Below, piece after piece: positions 18,669 through 27,275 of a stretch of 64,000 nucleotides of DNA (position 1 is its first letter; each line of letters starts with the position of its first letter). Made by a program: the position numbers and the translations under genes. Under the pieces are notes generated by a model, which saw only the letters and a list, made by a program, of their open reading frames with translations, had not been told where the DNA came from and did not search any database. The stretch lies in contig JAKLJI010000001.1 of the NCBI GenBank assembly GCA_023151275.1, positions 272,409 to 336,408 on the forward strand, written 5' to 3'. Source of the stretch: Bacteroidia bacterium (GTDB lineage: Bacteria > Bacteroidota > Bacteroidia > UKL13-3).

Positions 18669-19401
18669 CAGAATTTTACTCGTAGAAGATGAATTGAGTC
18701 TTCAGCACGCGCTGAAGCTAAACCTCGAATTGGAGGGATATTTTGTTCATGTTTGCGGAACAGGAACGGAAGCTGTAAAAACATTTAGGGAGCAGAAGTT
18801 TGACTTGGTTGTTTTAGATATCATGTTACCCGAGATGGACGGTTTGATGGTATGTGAAAACATCCGCTTATACGACAACAACATTCCCGTTTTATTCTTA
18901 TCAGCCAAAAACACCGCAGAAGACCGCATTCAAGGCCTGAAAAAAGGCGCTGATGATTACCTAACCAAGCCTTTTGAGTTGGAAGAACTTATTCTAAGAG
19001 TTCAAAAACTGCTGGAAAAAAGCAAGCAAATCAAACACGCCAATACCGGCAAAATACCTAAGATTTTCCATTTCGGAGAAAATTGGATCAATTTTGAAAG
19101 CCATGAAGCTCACGGAGTTCAAGGTGCATTTGAATTGACCAAAAAGGAACTTTTGCTGATGCGTTTGTTGATTGAAAACAAAAATCAAGTGGTGAGTCGC
19201 GAACACATTCTAAAGGTTGTTTGGGATTATACAGTTATTCCCAATACACGCACCATAGATAACTTTGTTTTGGCACTCAGAAAATACTTTGAAAAGGACC
19301 CAAAACTTCCGGTTTACATTCAATCGGCAAGAGGAATAGGTTATCGTTTTTCAGACCCTTCCGAAGTTTATTCAGAGCAGGCTGCTGCCCAAAATGCGTA
19401 A
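18661..19401 (+). CDS. OmpR-family response regulator
   Basis: The 246-residue protein has a receiver domain (residues 3-118; acidic pair in VEDE, phospho-acceptor Asp53 in VVLDIMLPEMDG, Lys in DYLTKPFE). A winged-helix Trans_reg_C domain follows (about 145-235; FELTKKELLLMRLLIEN, VSREHILKVVWD, RTIDNFVLALRKYFE, ARGIGYRF). It overlaps the kinase gene by 8 bases and is its likely partner. Target genes cannot be deduced here. rpoN follows after 63 bases and may or may not share its transcript. Confidence 0.95.
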   Translation: MADRILLVEDELSLQHALKLNLELEGYFVHVCGTGTEAVKTFREQKFDLVVLDIMLPEMDGLMVCENIRLYDNNIPVLFLSAKNTAEDRIQGLKKGADDYLTKPFELEELILRVQKLLEKSKQIKHANTGKIPKIFHFGENWINFESHEAHGVQGAFELTKKELLLMRLLIENKNQVVSREHILKVVWDYTVIPNTRTIDNFVLALRKYFEKDPKLPVYIQSARGIGYRFSDPSEVYSEQAAAQNA

Positions 19402-19464
19402 GAAACCACTTATTAATTTATAAGTAGGTAGCATAGGAATATTACTTATTTTCGCGGTACTCCT

Positions 19465-20940
19465 ATGCTAAAACAAGGTTTACAACAAAGCCAGCTTCAG
19501 AAATTATCGCCGCAGCAAATTCAGTTTATCAAATTGCTGCAACTCAATTCTGTGGATATTCTCCAGCGAATTGACCAAGAATTGATAGAAAATCCTGCCC
19601 TACTTAGGTCGGGAGATGAAGATGCTGCACCAAGTGAAAACCCCGAAGATTTAAAAGACAATCAGGAAACAGATACCGCCTCGGAAGATCTTTCGGTAGA
19701 AGACTTTTTAGCCGATGAATCGTTTGATGTAAAAGAATACGTGAACGACGAGTATGACCCCGAAGGTTTTCACCTGAGTGATGAAGGAGACGAAGAAAAA
19801 AAGGAAAGGCCATTAACAGAATCCAATTCCTTTCACGAAGAACTTCAGGAACAATTCAATGCGATTGCCGAATCGGAAAAAGAATTGATTATTGGCACCC
19901 AAGTAATTGGCACATTGGATGATGATGGTTACTTGAGAAGGCCTTTGGAAGCCATCATCAATGACTTGGCATTTTCATTAAACATTGAAACCAATTTGGA
20001 GGAAATGAAGAAAGTGCTTGCCAAAATTCAAGGACTTGACCCCGCCGGAATTGGTGCAACTAGCCTTCAGGAATGTTTATTGATACAACTCAAGCGAAAG
20101 GACCAAAAACTTAAAACAGTTCAACTGGCCATTCGCATTCTGGAAGATTATTTTGACGACTTTACCAAGAAGCACTACGAAAAGCTGGTGAAGGTTTTAA
20201 AAATCAACGAAACTGAACTAAAAGAGTGCATCACCCTCATTACCAAATTAAACCCTAAGCCCGGAGAGGCAATTGACAACTCCGCAACCCAATACATCAC
20301 TCCTGATTTTTTGCTGATTGATCAAGACGGAAAGCTCAGCATTTCATTAAATTCAAGAAATGCCCCCGATTTACGCATAAGCAGATCGTACCTGGAAACC
20401 TTAAAAGGTTACGATGAAGCAAAAAATCCCACCCGTGAGCAGAAAGAAACAGTTCAATTTATCAAGCAAAAGCTTGACAGTGCAAGGTGGTTTATTGATA
20501 GCATCAGACAAAGACATCAAACTTTGTTGCTGACTATGAATGCCATTTTAAACTACCAGAAATCTTTTTTTGAAGAGGGAGATGAAACTCGGCTCAAACC
20601 CATGATTTTGAAAGACATTGCTGAGAAAACCGGTTTGGATATTTCAACCATTTCACGAGTTGCCAATAGCAAATACATTCAAACCGATTTTGGCGTTTTT
20701 CCACTCAAGTTTTTCTTCAGTGAAGGCATAAGTACAGATGAAGGTGAAGAAGTTAGCAGCCGGGAAGTGAAAAAGATTTTGAAGGATGCTATTGAGGCAG
20801 AAGATAAGGCCCGCCCATTGCCTGATGAGAAACTGATGGACATCCTGAAAGAAAAGGGATATAACATTGCTCGCAGGACCGTAGCCAAGTACCGCGAGCA
20901 AATGAATATCCCGGTTGCGCGGCTAAGAAAGGAAATTTAA
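19465..20940 (+). CDS. rpoN: RNA polymerase sigma-54 factor
   Basis: The 491-residue protein has all sigma-54 regions. Region I is glutamine/leucine-rich (LQQSQLQKLSPQQIQFIKLLQLN, ending ENPAL). Acidic region II covers about 45-125. The core-binding domain runs from about 130 to 300 (LQGLDPAGIGATSLQECLLIQL, TKLNPKPGE). The DNA-binding domain includes LKDIAEKTGLDISTISRVANSKYIQT and the RpoN box RRTVAKYREQMNIP near the C-terminus, which reads the -24 element. It directs transcription together with bHLH-type AAA+ enhancer proteins, none of which is in this window. A TATTTTCG box (19447-19454) lies 10 bases before the ATG. Confidence 0.98.
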   Translation: MLKQGLQQSQLQKLSPQQIQFIKLLQLNSVDILQRIDQELIENPALLRSGDEDAAPSENPEDLKDNQETDTASEDLSVEDFLADESFDVKEYVNDEYDPEGFHLSDEGDEEKKERPLTESNSFHEELQEQFNAIAESEKELIIGTQVIGTLDDDGYLRRPLEAIINDLAFSLNIETNLEEMKKVLAKIQGLDPAGIGATSLQECLLIQLKRKDQKLKTVQLAIRILEDYFDDFTKKHYEKLVKVLKINETELKECITLITKLNPKPGEAIDNSATQYITPDFLLIDQDGKLSISLNSRNAPDLRISRSYLETLKGYDEAKNPTREQKETVQFIKQKLDSARWFIDSIRQRHQTLLLTMNAILNYQKSFFEEGDETRLKPMILKDIAEKTGLDISTISRVANSKYIQTDFGVFPLKFFFSEGISTDEGEEVSSREVKKILKDAIEAEDKARPLPDEKLMDILKEKGYNIARRTVAKYREQMNIPVARLRKEI

Positions 20941-20966
20941 GGGCTGATTTCCATTCGCGCATTGCT

Positions 20967-21173
20967 TTAAATCCCGAACTGGTCTTTGCACCAGAAATAC
21001 AGATTATCCAATGGAAAATCTATAGCGGGATAAATATCTATATGGTATTTGTGTTTCACTTCCATGACCAAGATGGAAGCAAAAAACAGAACGAGCATAC
21101 TCATCAACCAATATTTTTTAATCAAGTTGTAGAATAAATGAGTTTGTTCAAGCAGAAAAAACCGCAATTGCAT
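20967..21173 (-). CDS. Small single-pass membrane protein, paralogue of the protein at 22277-22549
   Basis: The proposed 68-residue protein starts at ATG 21173, whose first base is the last base of the upstream stop codon (TAATG); an ATG at 21185 would add four residues. It has one membrane helix (WLMSMLVLFFASILVM) and a short tail, EVKHKYHIDIYPAIDFPLDN then LYFWCKD. The tail matches that of the first gene of the operon in the pattern E(V/L)KH..H(I/V)D(I/L)(Y/F)P..D.P(L/I)DN(L/V)Y...KD. No known family was recognised. It is the last gene of a three-gene operon. Confidence 0.65.
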   Translation of the reverse strand: MQLRFFLLEQTHLFYNLIKKYWLMSMLVLFFASILVMEVKHKYHIDIYPAIDFPLDNLYFWCKDQFGI

Positions 21174-22255
21174 TAAGCTTCCCATTCTAAGTGGTATTTG
21201 TTATGACGGAATGAACGCTTAACATGAAAACGGTTAAAAGCCGATTCAGCTCCTGATTTGAGGCCTTCAGCCAAAAGAATCATCAGCAGTACCGAAATGC
21301 TTAAAAGAGACAAATAAATGAACGGTGAAAAAGAGGTAAACACACGATAATCAACCCCTATAAGCACAGTTTCAGTAAAGGCGAGTAAAAAGAAAAGAAT
21401 TCTACAAAGTTGACTTGAAAAACGAAGGGCAAGACTTTTAGTAAAACTGTGAACAAAGACTCTTCCATTTAATCTGGCGTGAAAACGCATTAAAAGCAAA
21501 TGAAAATGGGGAAGCAATAAGCGTTCACCAAGAATATTATTGGATTCTGATTCAGAAGCAATAGAAAACTGATTAGGAAGTTCCGGCTTGGAGTTTGAAG
21601 CAGATTGAAAACGGTTGCTAACAATTTGAGCAAACTGTCCTGGCAATAGGTTGAAGAGCTCATCCCCAACAACAACCGCAGCTGGGAAGCCCTCTACAGG
21701 ATTATTGAATAGTACCTGAGCCACCTGATTCTTAATTTCCAAAAATGATTTTGAGGTTGAAACCATTTCATCCAAAGGATTCGAACCCGACTGCAATTCA
21801 AAGAAGCTAAAGCCCTCCGATTTTTTTAATTCAAGCGATTCAACCAAGAATTCAGAAAAAGATTTTACCGGATTAAGCATTACCAAAAAGCCGGGTTCTT
21901 TGCGAGAGGCGTAGGCTACCATCTCAAGCATTGTTTCGGGTCTGAAGGACTTTTCATCGACATGAAAAATATGTATGCCAGCCAATTGATTGCTTTGAAC
22001 AAATGGTCTATCAATAAAGAAAAAGAACTCATGACCTTTTTCGCGCATCTCATCTGTTTCTTGAATTCGTTCAAACAAAATTTTCTCATCCACCAAACCC
22101 ATAAAAACAAAGGCGAATGACTTATTGGACAGAGCAGGAACAGATTTGTCTGAAACTGCACGATTGCTAAAGCGGGTAAGAAGGATTAAATAAACCAGAC
22201 TTACTACAGCTAAAGTCAACACCAACTCGGAAAAATAGGCTACTAAAATTTCCAT
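21173..22255 (-). CDS. Membrane protein, possibly a degenerate family-2 glycosyltransferase
   Basis: The 360-residue protein has one N-terminal membrane helix (about 5-26), a soluble domain (about 40-270) and two C-terminal helices (about 278-300 and 308-330). This is the topology of membrane glycosyltransferase-2 enzymes. Segments such as FLVMLNPVKSFSEFL, FPAAVVVGDELFNLLPG and HLLLMRFHARLNG sit where such enzymes have the DxD metal site, the acceptor loop and the QxxRW helix. None of those catalytic residues is present, so the assignment is tentative and activity is doubtful. It lies 21 bases after one mini-protein gene and overlaps the next by one base. Confidence 0.6.
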   Translation of the reverse strand: MEILVAYFSELVLTLAVVSLVYLILLTRFSNRAVSDKSVPALSNKSFAFVFMGLVDEKILFERIQETDEMREKGHEFFFFIDRPFVQSNQLAGIHIFHVDEKSFRPETMLEMVAYASRKEPGFLVMLNPVKSFSEFLVESLELKKSEGFSFFELQSGSNPLDEMVSTSKSFLEIKNQVAQVLFNNPVEGFPAAVVVGDELFNLLPGQFAQIVSNRFQSASNSKPELPNQFSIASESESNNILGERLLLPHFHLLLMRFHARLNGRVFVHSFTKSLALRFSSQLCRILFFLLAFTETVLIGVDYRVFTSFSPFIYLSLLSISVLLMILLAEGLKSGAESAFNRFHVKRSFRHNKYHLEWEA

Positions 22256-22276
22256 GATTTGTAGGATTAGTGGTGA

Positions 22277-22549
22277 TTAAAAAATTCCTTGTGAAGCAGC
22301 GTCTTTACCAGCGTAGTAAACATTGTCGATTGGAGTATCAACGCCAGGAAAAAGGTCAACATGAAAAATATGTTTCAATTCGATAACAGCACAAACCAAC
22401 AAGACTAATACTGAAACCAAATACAAATACTTGGCAAAACTGATTAGCTCTTTTCCGCCCTTCAATACACCAACACTGATTTTAGCTTTCAAACTCAAAC
22501 TTGAGCCTTCATTTGAGTAATTTCCTTGGAGTGTAGAAATTGTTTTCAT
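22277..22549 (-). CDS. Small single-pass membrane protein, first gene of a three-gene operon
   Basis: A 90-residue protein with a polar N-terminus (about 1-38), one membrane helix (YLYLVSVLVLLVCAVIEL) and a tail KHIFHVDLFPGVDTPIDN that ends VYYAGKDAASQGIF. The helix and tail are paralogous to the last protein of the same operon (20967-21173). The N-terminus differs and is rich in Ser and Lys. No family was recognised. The ATG at 22549 gives a clear start, and 519 bases without a gene lie upstream. Confidence 0.65.
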   Translation of the reverse strand: MKTISTLQGNYSNEGSSLSLKAKISVGVLKGGKELISFAKYLYLVSVLVLLVCAVIELKHIFHVDLFPGVDTPIDNVYYAGKDAASQGIF

Positions 22550-23068
22550 GTTCAGCAGTTTAATTGGGTGATGAATAAGTAACCTTGATTTGTGAATCGA
22601 AAATACTTATTCGAGTTGCTGTTTTTTCTATTTAAATTGCATATCTCCGTAACTCGCAGATTTTCAAAGGAATTATTTTTATTCAAACAGCCTTTTTACT
22701 GATTCAGGCCGCTGTTTTTTAGATTTAAATAGACTTTTTTACGATGCAGGTAGTGCATTATGCTATCCAAATAGCAGCCAGCTTACGTGAGTGGCATTAT
22801 TTTTATACGAGCTGCGGTGAATTCATTCCAAGTTGGGAAAAATCACCAAAAATCAAAGGGAAGACCTAAAACACGAAGCACACAGCAAGATTTTGATGAG
22901 TTTGAAACAAAACCCAACTAATCAAGACTTTACACAAAATTTCTAAACAAGAATAAACTTGGAATGCTCTGGCGAAAACCAAGAACATGAAAAACGACCA
23001 AAATCAAAAAAACCAGTTTGAGTGGCGTTTTGATTATTTAGGTAGCGTATATTTTATTTAAGCTGCGG
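22550..23068. other. Intergenic region with short internal repeats
   Basis: This gene-free stretch lies between the DUF4286 gene and the mini-protein operon. Two 20-base words, GCTGTTTTTTCTATTTAAAT (22618-22637) and GCTGTTTTTTAGATTTAAAT (22711-22730), differ at two positions. A second pair shares GAGTGGC at one end and AGCTGCGGT at the other (22789-22818 and 23020-23069). It probably holds the promoter of the operon. No TAnnTTTG box was found on the minus strand and no open frame looks real. Confidence 0.5.
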
Positions 23069-23386
23069 TTAAGCGTGAACAAAATGCTCTTCCATTAAAG
23101 TTCGAAAAGCAAGCACTTTGTTTCCATACTTTTCGAGGGTTTTACGCTGCAACTCGGGACCAAACTCATCGCGGTACCTAAAGTAATCATCGAGACTTGC
23201 GGCTTTGTATTGTATGGCGTAAGTAAACCCAGTTTCACCTTCCTGGCGGCTTATTAAAGCTAGCATCTTTGATTCCTGAAACATACCCGTGGCCATTACC
23301 TCGGGAATATGGATTGTTTTCATCCAATCTAGCCATTCATTGTGAATGTCTTCCTCAACATTCACGGTAACATTATAAATTATCAT
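23069..23386 (-). CDS. DUF4286 family protein
   Basis: A 105-residue protein matching DUF4286, a Bacteroidota family of small ferredoxin-like-fold proteins: MIIYNVTVNVEEDIHNEWLD, HIPEVMATGMF, YAIQYKA and YFRYRDEFGPELQ. The function is not established. It begins one base after the stop of the TPR-protein gene, so the two are co-transcribed. Confidence 0.85.
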   Translation of the reverse strand: MIIYNVTVNVEEDIHNEWLDWMKTIHIPEVMATGMFQESKMLALISRQEGETGFTYAIQYKAASLDDYFRYRDEFGPELQRKTLEKYGNKVLAFRTLMEEHFVHA

Positions 23387-23387
23387 A

Positions 23388-25214
23388 TCAATGAGATTCT
23401 TGTTGATTTAAGTCGTCGCCCCGCAGCACCCTATAACGTCTTCTGGCTTCTGAAACAAAAAAGCTACCACCATAATCCAGAATTAAACGCTCATACAATT
23501 TGGATGCAGCCGTTTTATCCTGAAGTTTAAACTCTGTCCATTCAGCCATCTGAAACAAGGCATTATCGGCTAAAATATCCTGTCCATGCTTAGAAAGTAA
23601 ACTATCTAAGCAAGCAATTGCAGCAGGAAAATTGGATTCACCTGCACGTATCTGCGCCTTTTTGAACAAAATATCATCACTTAAAGCATGGCCGGGGAAT
23701 AGTGTTGAAATGCTATCTAATCTAAGCTCTGCATCCTTGTACAAATGCCGGTTCAATAAAAGCGATGCAGCAGAAAAAAGGCGCAAAGGCTCCGGATTGC
23801 TATCTACCATGTTTTCTTGAATGAGCAAGGACAATTCCATGGCATTGTTGGAAATCAATTGAGTAGTGGCTGTTTTTAAAACATCAAGTTGAGCCTTGGC
23901 CCATTCAAACTCGCCCATGTAAAAACTTAATCGGGCATTTCTGTAGCGAGCTTCCTGACCAAGTGGATCCTCGCTAAAGTCTTTATCAACCTGACCAAAA
24001 AGAAGCATGGCATCCCAAACTTCACCTTTTAAGATGTACACTTCAGCTAATTCCAATTTGCAATTGGCAAGAAAGCGCTTGTCTAAGCGAACTAAACCTG
24101 TCAGAAAAAGATAATGGTTTACAGATTCCTGGAGTTTATTGAGGTAATTGGCTTCAAGCCAGGCTAAATCCCGTATAGTTTGTGCCGTACCTTCGTGTTC
24201 ACCAAACTCCTTAAGCATGAGTTTGTATTCTTGCTCCAAATCACTCAAATCGGCAGCTTGGTAATTACCGGTAAGCAATTTCTTGGCACGCGCTTCCAAG
24301 GCAGTTTGCTTTGCAAGAGCAAAATAGGGCTTATCTGTTCCCATAGCCACCACTTCATTCAAAACAAAAACTGCATCATCAAAACGGGAATTGGCCATTG
24401 CCAAATAGGCTAAATCCATCAATTGCCTTCCCTCGGTTCTATTTCTTCTTTCGAGTTGCTTCACAAAAGGAATGGCCCCGGCATAATCATTCTTCTGAAC
24501 ATACAGCCAAATCAGCATTTCCTGGTAAACTATCTTATCCGCATGTTGACGAATTCGCTTTAGCAAAGCTTGCCGACAGATTTCGTACTCCGCGGCATTT
24601 TTAAGATAATTTTGAAGGAGACCCTGAACCTGTTCTTCTTGCCTTTCATCTTCAAACAACACATTCAGATATTCCTCAACAGTTTCTTTGGTTTTACCCA
24701 AATCGGCATACAAGCCACCCAATTCCGATGAAAAAATGAGGTTATTCCGCAAAACCTGACGGCCCTTGAGGTAGGTTTCAATGGCCAAACTTTTATCTCC
24801 ACGTTTTTGAAAAGCCAAAGAAAGCTCAGCAATGAGAGAAGGATTTGAGGGAATTTCAGCCAAGAGGTCTTTCCGAATTTGAGCAGCCTTCTCCTTCTTT
24901 CCAAACTCCTCCAAAACCCAAGCCTGATCTACACGATAGGCGGGATTTACATCGTAGCGACGACTTTGCTTTTTGATTAAACGTAGCGCTTCTTCCTCAT
25001 CCTTCAATTTCAAATAGCAGTTAAGAAGATTGTCGTAGAGAAAAATGGAAGAGCTGTTTTTATTCAACAGTTTCTCATAAATATCGGCAGCTTTTCTGAA
25101 CTCACCAGCCGACAAATATTGACCAGCCAATTGCTCATCTGTTTTCTGGGCCCAGGTGCTTACAGGCAGCAAGAGGCCTAAGGAAAGGAGAAGGAAAACG
25201 AGGAACTTTTGCAT
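23388..25214 (-). CDS. TPR-repeat protein with signal peptide
   Basis: The chosen start, ATG 25214, gives a clean signal peptide (MQKFLVFLLLSLGLLLPVSTWAQ) and a 608-residue protein; an in-frame start at 25280 would add 22 residues before it. The mature protein is made almost entirely of helical TPR repeats, for example AGEFRKAADIYEKLLNKN, GDKSLAIETYLKGRQVL and NDYAGAIPFVKQLERR. Later repeats include FPAAIACLDSLLSKHG and TAASKLYERLILDYGG, a YbgF-like C-terminal pattern. It probably works as a scaffold in the periplasm or at the outer membrane. The gene is divergent from the flippase gene, with about 90 bases between them. Confidence 0.8.
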   Translation of the reverse strand: MQKFLVFLLLSLGLLLPVSTWAQKTDEQLAGQYLSAGEFRKAADIYEKLLNKNSSSIFLYDNLLNCYLKLKDEEEALRLIKKQSRRYDVNPAYRVDQAWVLEEFGKKEKAAQIRKDLLAEIPSNPSLIAELSLAFQKRGDKSLAIETYLKGRQVLRNNLIFSSELGGLYADLGKTKETVEEYLNVLFEDERQEEQVQGLLQNYLKNAAEYEICRQALLKRIRQHADKIVYQEMLIWLYVQKNDYAGAIPFVKQLERRNRTEGRQLMDLAYLAMANSRFDDAVFVLNEVVAMGTDKPYFALAKQTALEARAKKLLTGNYQAADLSDLEQEYKLMLKEFGEHEGTAQTIRDLAWLEANYLNKLQESVNHYLFLTGLVRLDKRFLANCKLELAEVYILKGEVWDAMLLFGQVDKDFSEDPLGQEARYRNARLSFYMGEFEWAKAQLDVLKTATTQLISNNAMELSLLIQENMVDSNPEPLRLFSAASLLLNRHLYKDAELRLDSISTLFPGHALSDDILFKKAQIRAGESNFPAAIACLDSLLSKHGQDILADNALFQMAEWTEFKLQDKTAASKLYERLILDYGGSFFVSEARRRYRVLRGDDLNQQESH

Positions 25215-25304
25215 ATTTATCGAACGAAAATAAGACAATGAGCCAAGCAATTGGAAAAATTGCATGAGTGGTAAACGCAAAATGACGTTTTTTGTACTGT
25301 GAGT

Positions 25305-26762
25305 ATGCTAAAAAAGCTTGCTGGACAAACAGCAATTTACGGGTTGAGTACCATTGTAGGTAGATTTATCAATTACTTATTGGTTCCCATTCAAACCAGA
25401 ACCTTGAATGCAAGTCAGTTTGGCGTTGTAACCGGACTTTACGCATATGTAAGTTTCTTCAATATTCTGCTAACTCATGGTATGGAAACCAGCTTTTTTA
25501 GGTTTGCCGAGAAAAGGAAAAATCCAGATGAGGCTTATGGAACGGCATTAAGGTCGGTAACCTGGGTATCCATCGGATTTTTGATTTTAAGCTGGTTGTT
25601 TTCGAGTCAGATATCGGAGTTAACAGGCATTGGAAACCAACCCTGGATAGTACGCATGACAGCGGCGATTATTGCACTTGATGCTGTAAGTGCCATTGCA
25701 TTTGCCAAGTTGAGAAAAGAAAACAAGGCGCTTCGTTTTGCTCTAATCAAAAACCTGGGAATAGCCTTAAACATCATTCTTAACCTGTATTTCTTGATGT
25801 TGTGTCCGTATTGGCATAAAACTACCGGACAACTTCTTCCACTATTTAGCGGAACTCCGAATCCGGAAATGATTTTCTTATCCAATTTATTTGCTTCGGC
25901 ATTGAGCTTTCTGGCCCTATTGCCTGAACTTCGAAAAATTCACAACCCTGCCGAAAAGGGATTGTACAAGGAAATGCTGAATTATGCCATGCCCATGATG
26001 GTTGTGGGATTTGCAGGTATGATTAATGAAACGCTCGACAGAATTCTATTGATCAAGCTATTACCCAATCAGGAAGATGCCTTACGTTTAACTGGGATTT
26101 ACGGCGCCAACTACAAGTTATCCATTATCATCACCTTATTCATTCAAGCATTTAAGTATGCTGCCGAACCCTTCTTTTTTGCTTTGGGTGAAAAGGGAGA
26201 AAAGAAAACCATTTATGCCAATATTATGACCTTGTTTGTTGTGGTATGCTTGAGCATATTCTTGTTAGTAGGATTGAATATTGAATTCTTCAAGCATTTT
26301 ATTGGTGAGGAATTTCACGAAGGATTGCAAGTTGTACCGGTATTGCTTTGGGCAAATATTTTCCTTGGCATCTACTATAACTTAAGCATTTGGTACAAGT
26401 TGAGCGATCAAACCCAAAAAGGCGCACAAATAGCTTTAATTGGTGCCGCGATTACCTTGGTAGGCAACTATTTACTCATTCCCCAATTTGGATATTTTGG
26501 CTCGGCTTTAGCCACCTTTATTTGTTATTTCCTCATGATGGTAATTGCTTACATCTGGGGAATGAAATACTATCCAATTCCTTATGAAACCGGTAAATTC
26601 ATTCAATACTCCGTATTAAGCATGGTGATCTATGCAACAGTGCGATTCTTCCAGAATTCACAAGCAGGAAGTCCCATGTACTATGTTTATTCCATAACTG
26701 GACTAATCCTATTTTTAAGCATCTCCATTTACCGGGAACGAAAAAAATTCAAACATGGATAA
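25305..26762 (+). CDS. Polysaccharide/lipid-linked oligosaccharide flippase (Wzx-like)
   Basis: The 485-residue protein has about 12-14 membrane helices and the N-terminal signature of the polysaccharide synthesis family ([25 protein letters not shown]). It also has the family's [20 protein letters not shown] and [17 protein letters not shown] stretches. It is expected to move lipid-linked sugars, or a peptidoglycan-type precursor, across the inner membrane. ATG 25305 is preferred over a GTG at 25299. It starts a conserved Bacteroidota cluster: flippase, dut, sugar nucleotidyltransferase, TPR protein, DUF4292 lipoprotein and EnvC-like protein. It overlaps dut by 8 bases. Confidence 0.88.
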   Translation: MLKKLAGQTAIYGLSTIVGRFINYLLVPIQTRTLNASQFGVVTGLYAYVSFFNILLTHGMETSFFRFAEKRKNPDEAYGTALRSVTWVSIGFLILSWLFSSQISELTGIGNQPWIVRMTAAIIALDAVSAIAFAKLRKENKALRFALIKNLGIALNIILNLYFLMLCPYWHKTTGQLLPLFSGTPNPEMIFLSNLFASALSFLALLPELRKIHNPAEKGLYKEMLNYAMPMMVVGFAGMINETLDRILLIKLLPNQEDALRLTGIYGANYKLSIIITLFIQAFKYAAEPFFFALGEKGEKKTIYANIMTLFVVVCLSIFLLVGLNIEFFKHFIGEEFHEGLQVVPVLLWANIFLGIYYNLSIWYKLSDQTQKGAQIALIGAAITLVGNYLLIPQFGYFGSALATFICYFLMMVIAYIWGMKYYPIPYETGKFIQYSVLSMVIYATVRFFQNSQAGSPMYYVYSITGLILFLSISIYRERKKFKHG

Positions 26763-27198
26763 ACCTATAAGCGTATCTGTAATCAACGAATCCGGGAATC
26801 CCCTTCCCGAGTATCAAACCCTGCATGCAGCGGGAATGGATTTATTGGCGAATTTGGAGGAGGAAGTTTCACTTCAACCCGGCGAACGCAAACTAATTGG
26901 CACAGGCCTTAAACTTGCACTTCCGGAAGGCTATGAAGCCCAAATTAGGCCCAGAAGCGGACTTGCACTAAAACATGGAATAACGGTACTAAACAGTCCG
27001 GGAACGATTGACGCCGACTACAGAGGCGAAATTAAAGTGCTGTTAATCAATCACGGTCAAGAACCATTCAGCATCAAACACGGCGAGCGAATTGCCCAAT
27101 TGATAGTGGCTAAATACAGTCAAATAAGCTGGGAAATTGTAGAAAAACTACCCGAAACTGAGCGCGGTGAAGGCGGATATGGAAGCACCGGCAAATAA
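26755..27198 (+). CDS. dut: dUTP diphosphatase
   Basis: The 147-residue protein is a trimeric-type dUTPase, which hydrolyses dUTP to dUMP and keeps uracil out of DNA. All five motifs are visible: [43 protein letters not shown] and the C-terminal [11 protein letters not shown]. The length is normal. The start overlaps the flippase gene by 8 bases, suggesting translational coupling. Confidence 0.97.
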   Translation: MDKPISVSVINESGNPLPEYQTLHAAGMDLLANLEEEVSLQPGERKLIGTGLKLALPEGYEAQIRPRSGLALKHGITVLNSPGTIDADYRGEIKVLLINHGQEPFSIKHGERIAQLIVAKYSQISWEIVEKLPETERGEGGYGSTGK

Positions 27199-27275
27199 GT
27201 GGGCCTGATTATACACCAAAAATTAATGGCAGAATAGGCAGAAAAGACTAATTTTCGCCTTGAATTACTACAACT

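Noticed and set aside
22789-22818. Sigma-54 promoter (GTGGCATTATTTTTATA)
   Set aside because: The -24 GG is present only in part and the -12 GC is missing at the required spacing, despite rpoN being nearby.
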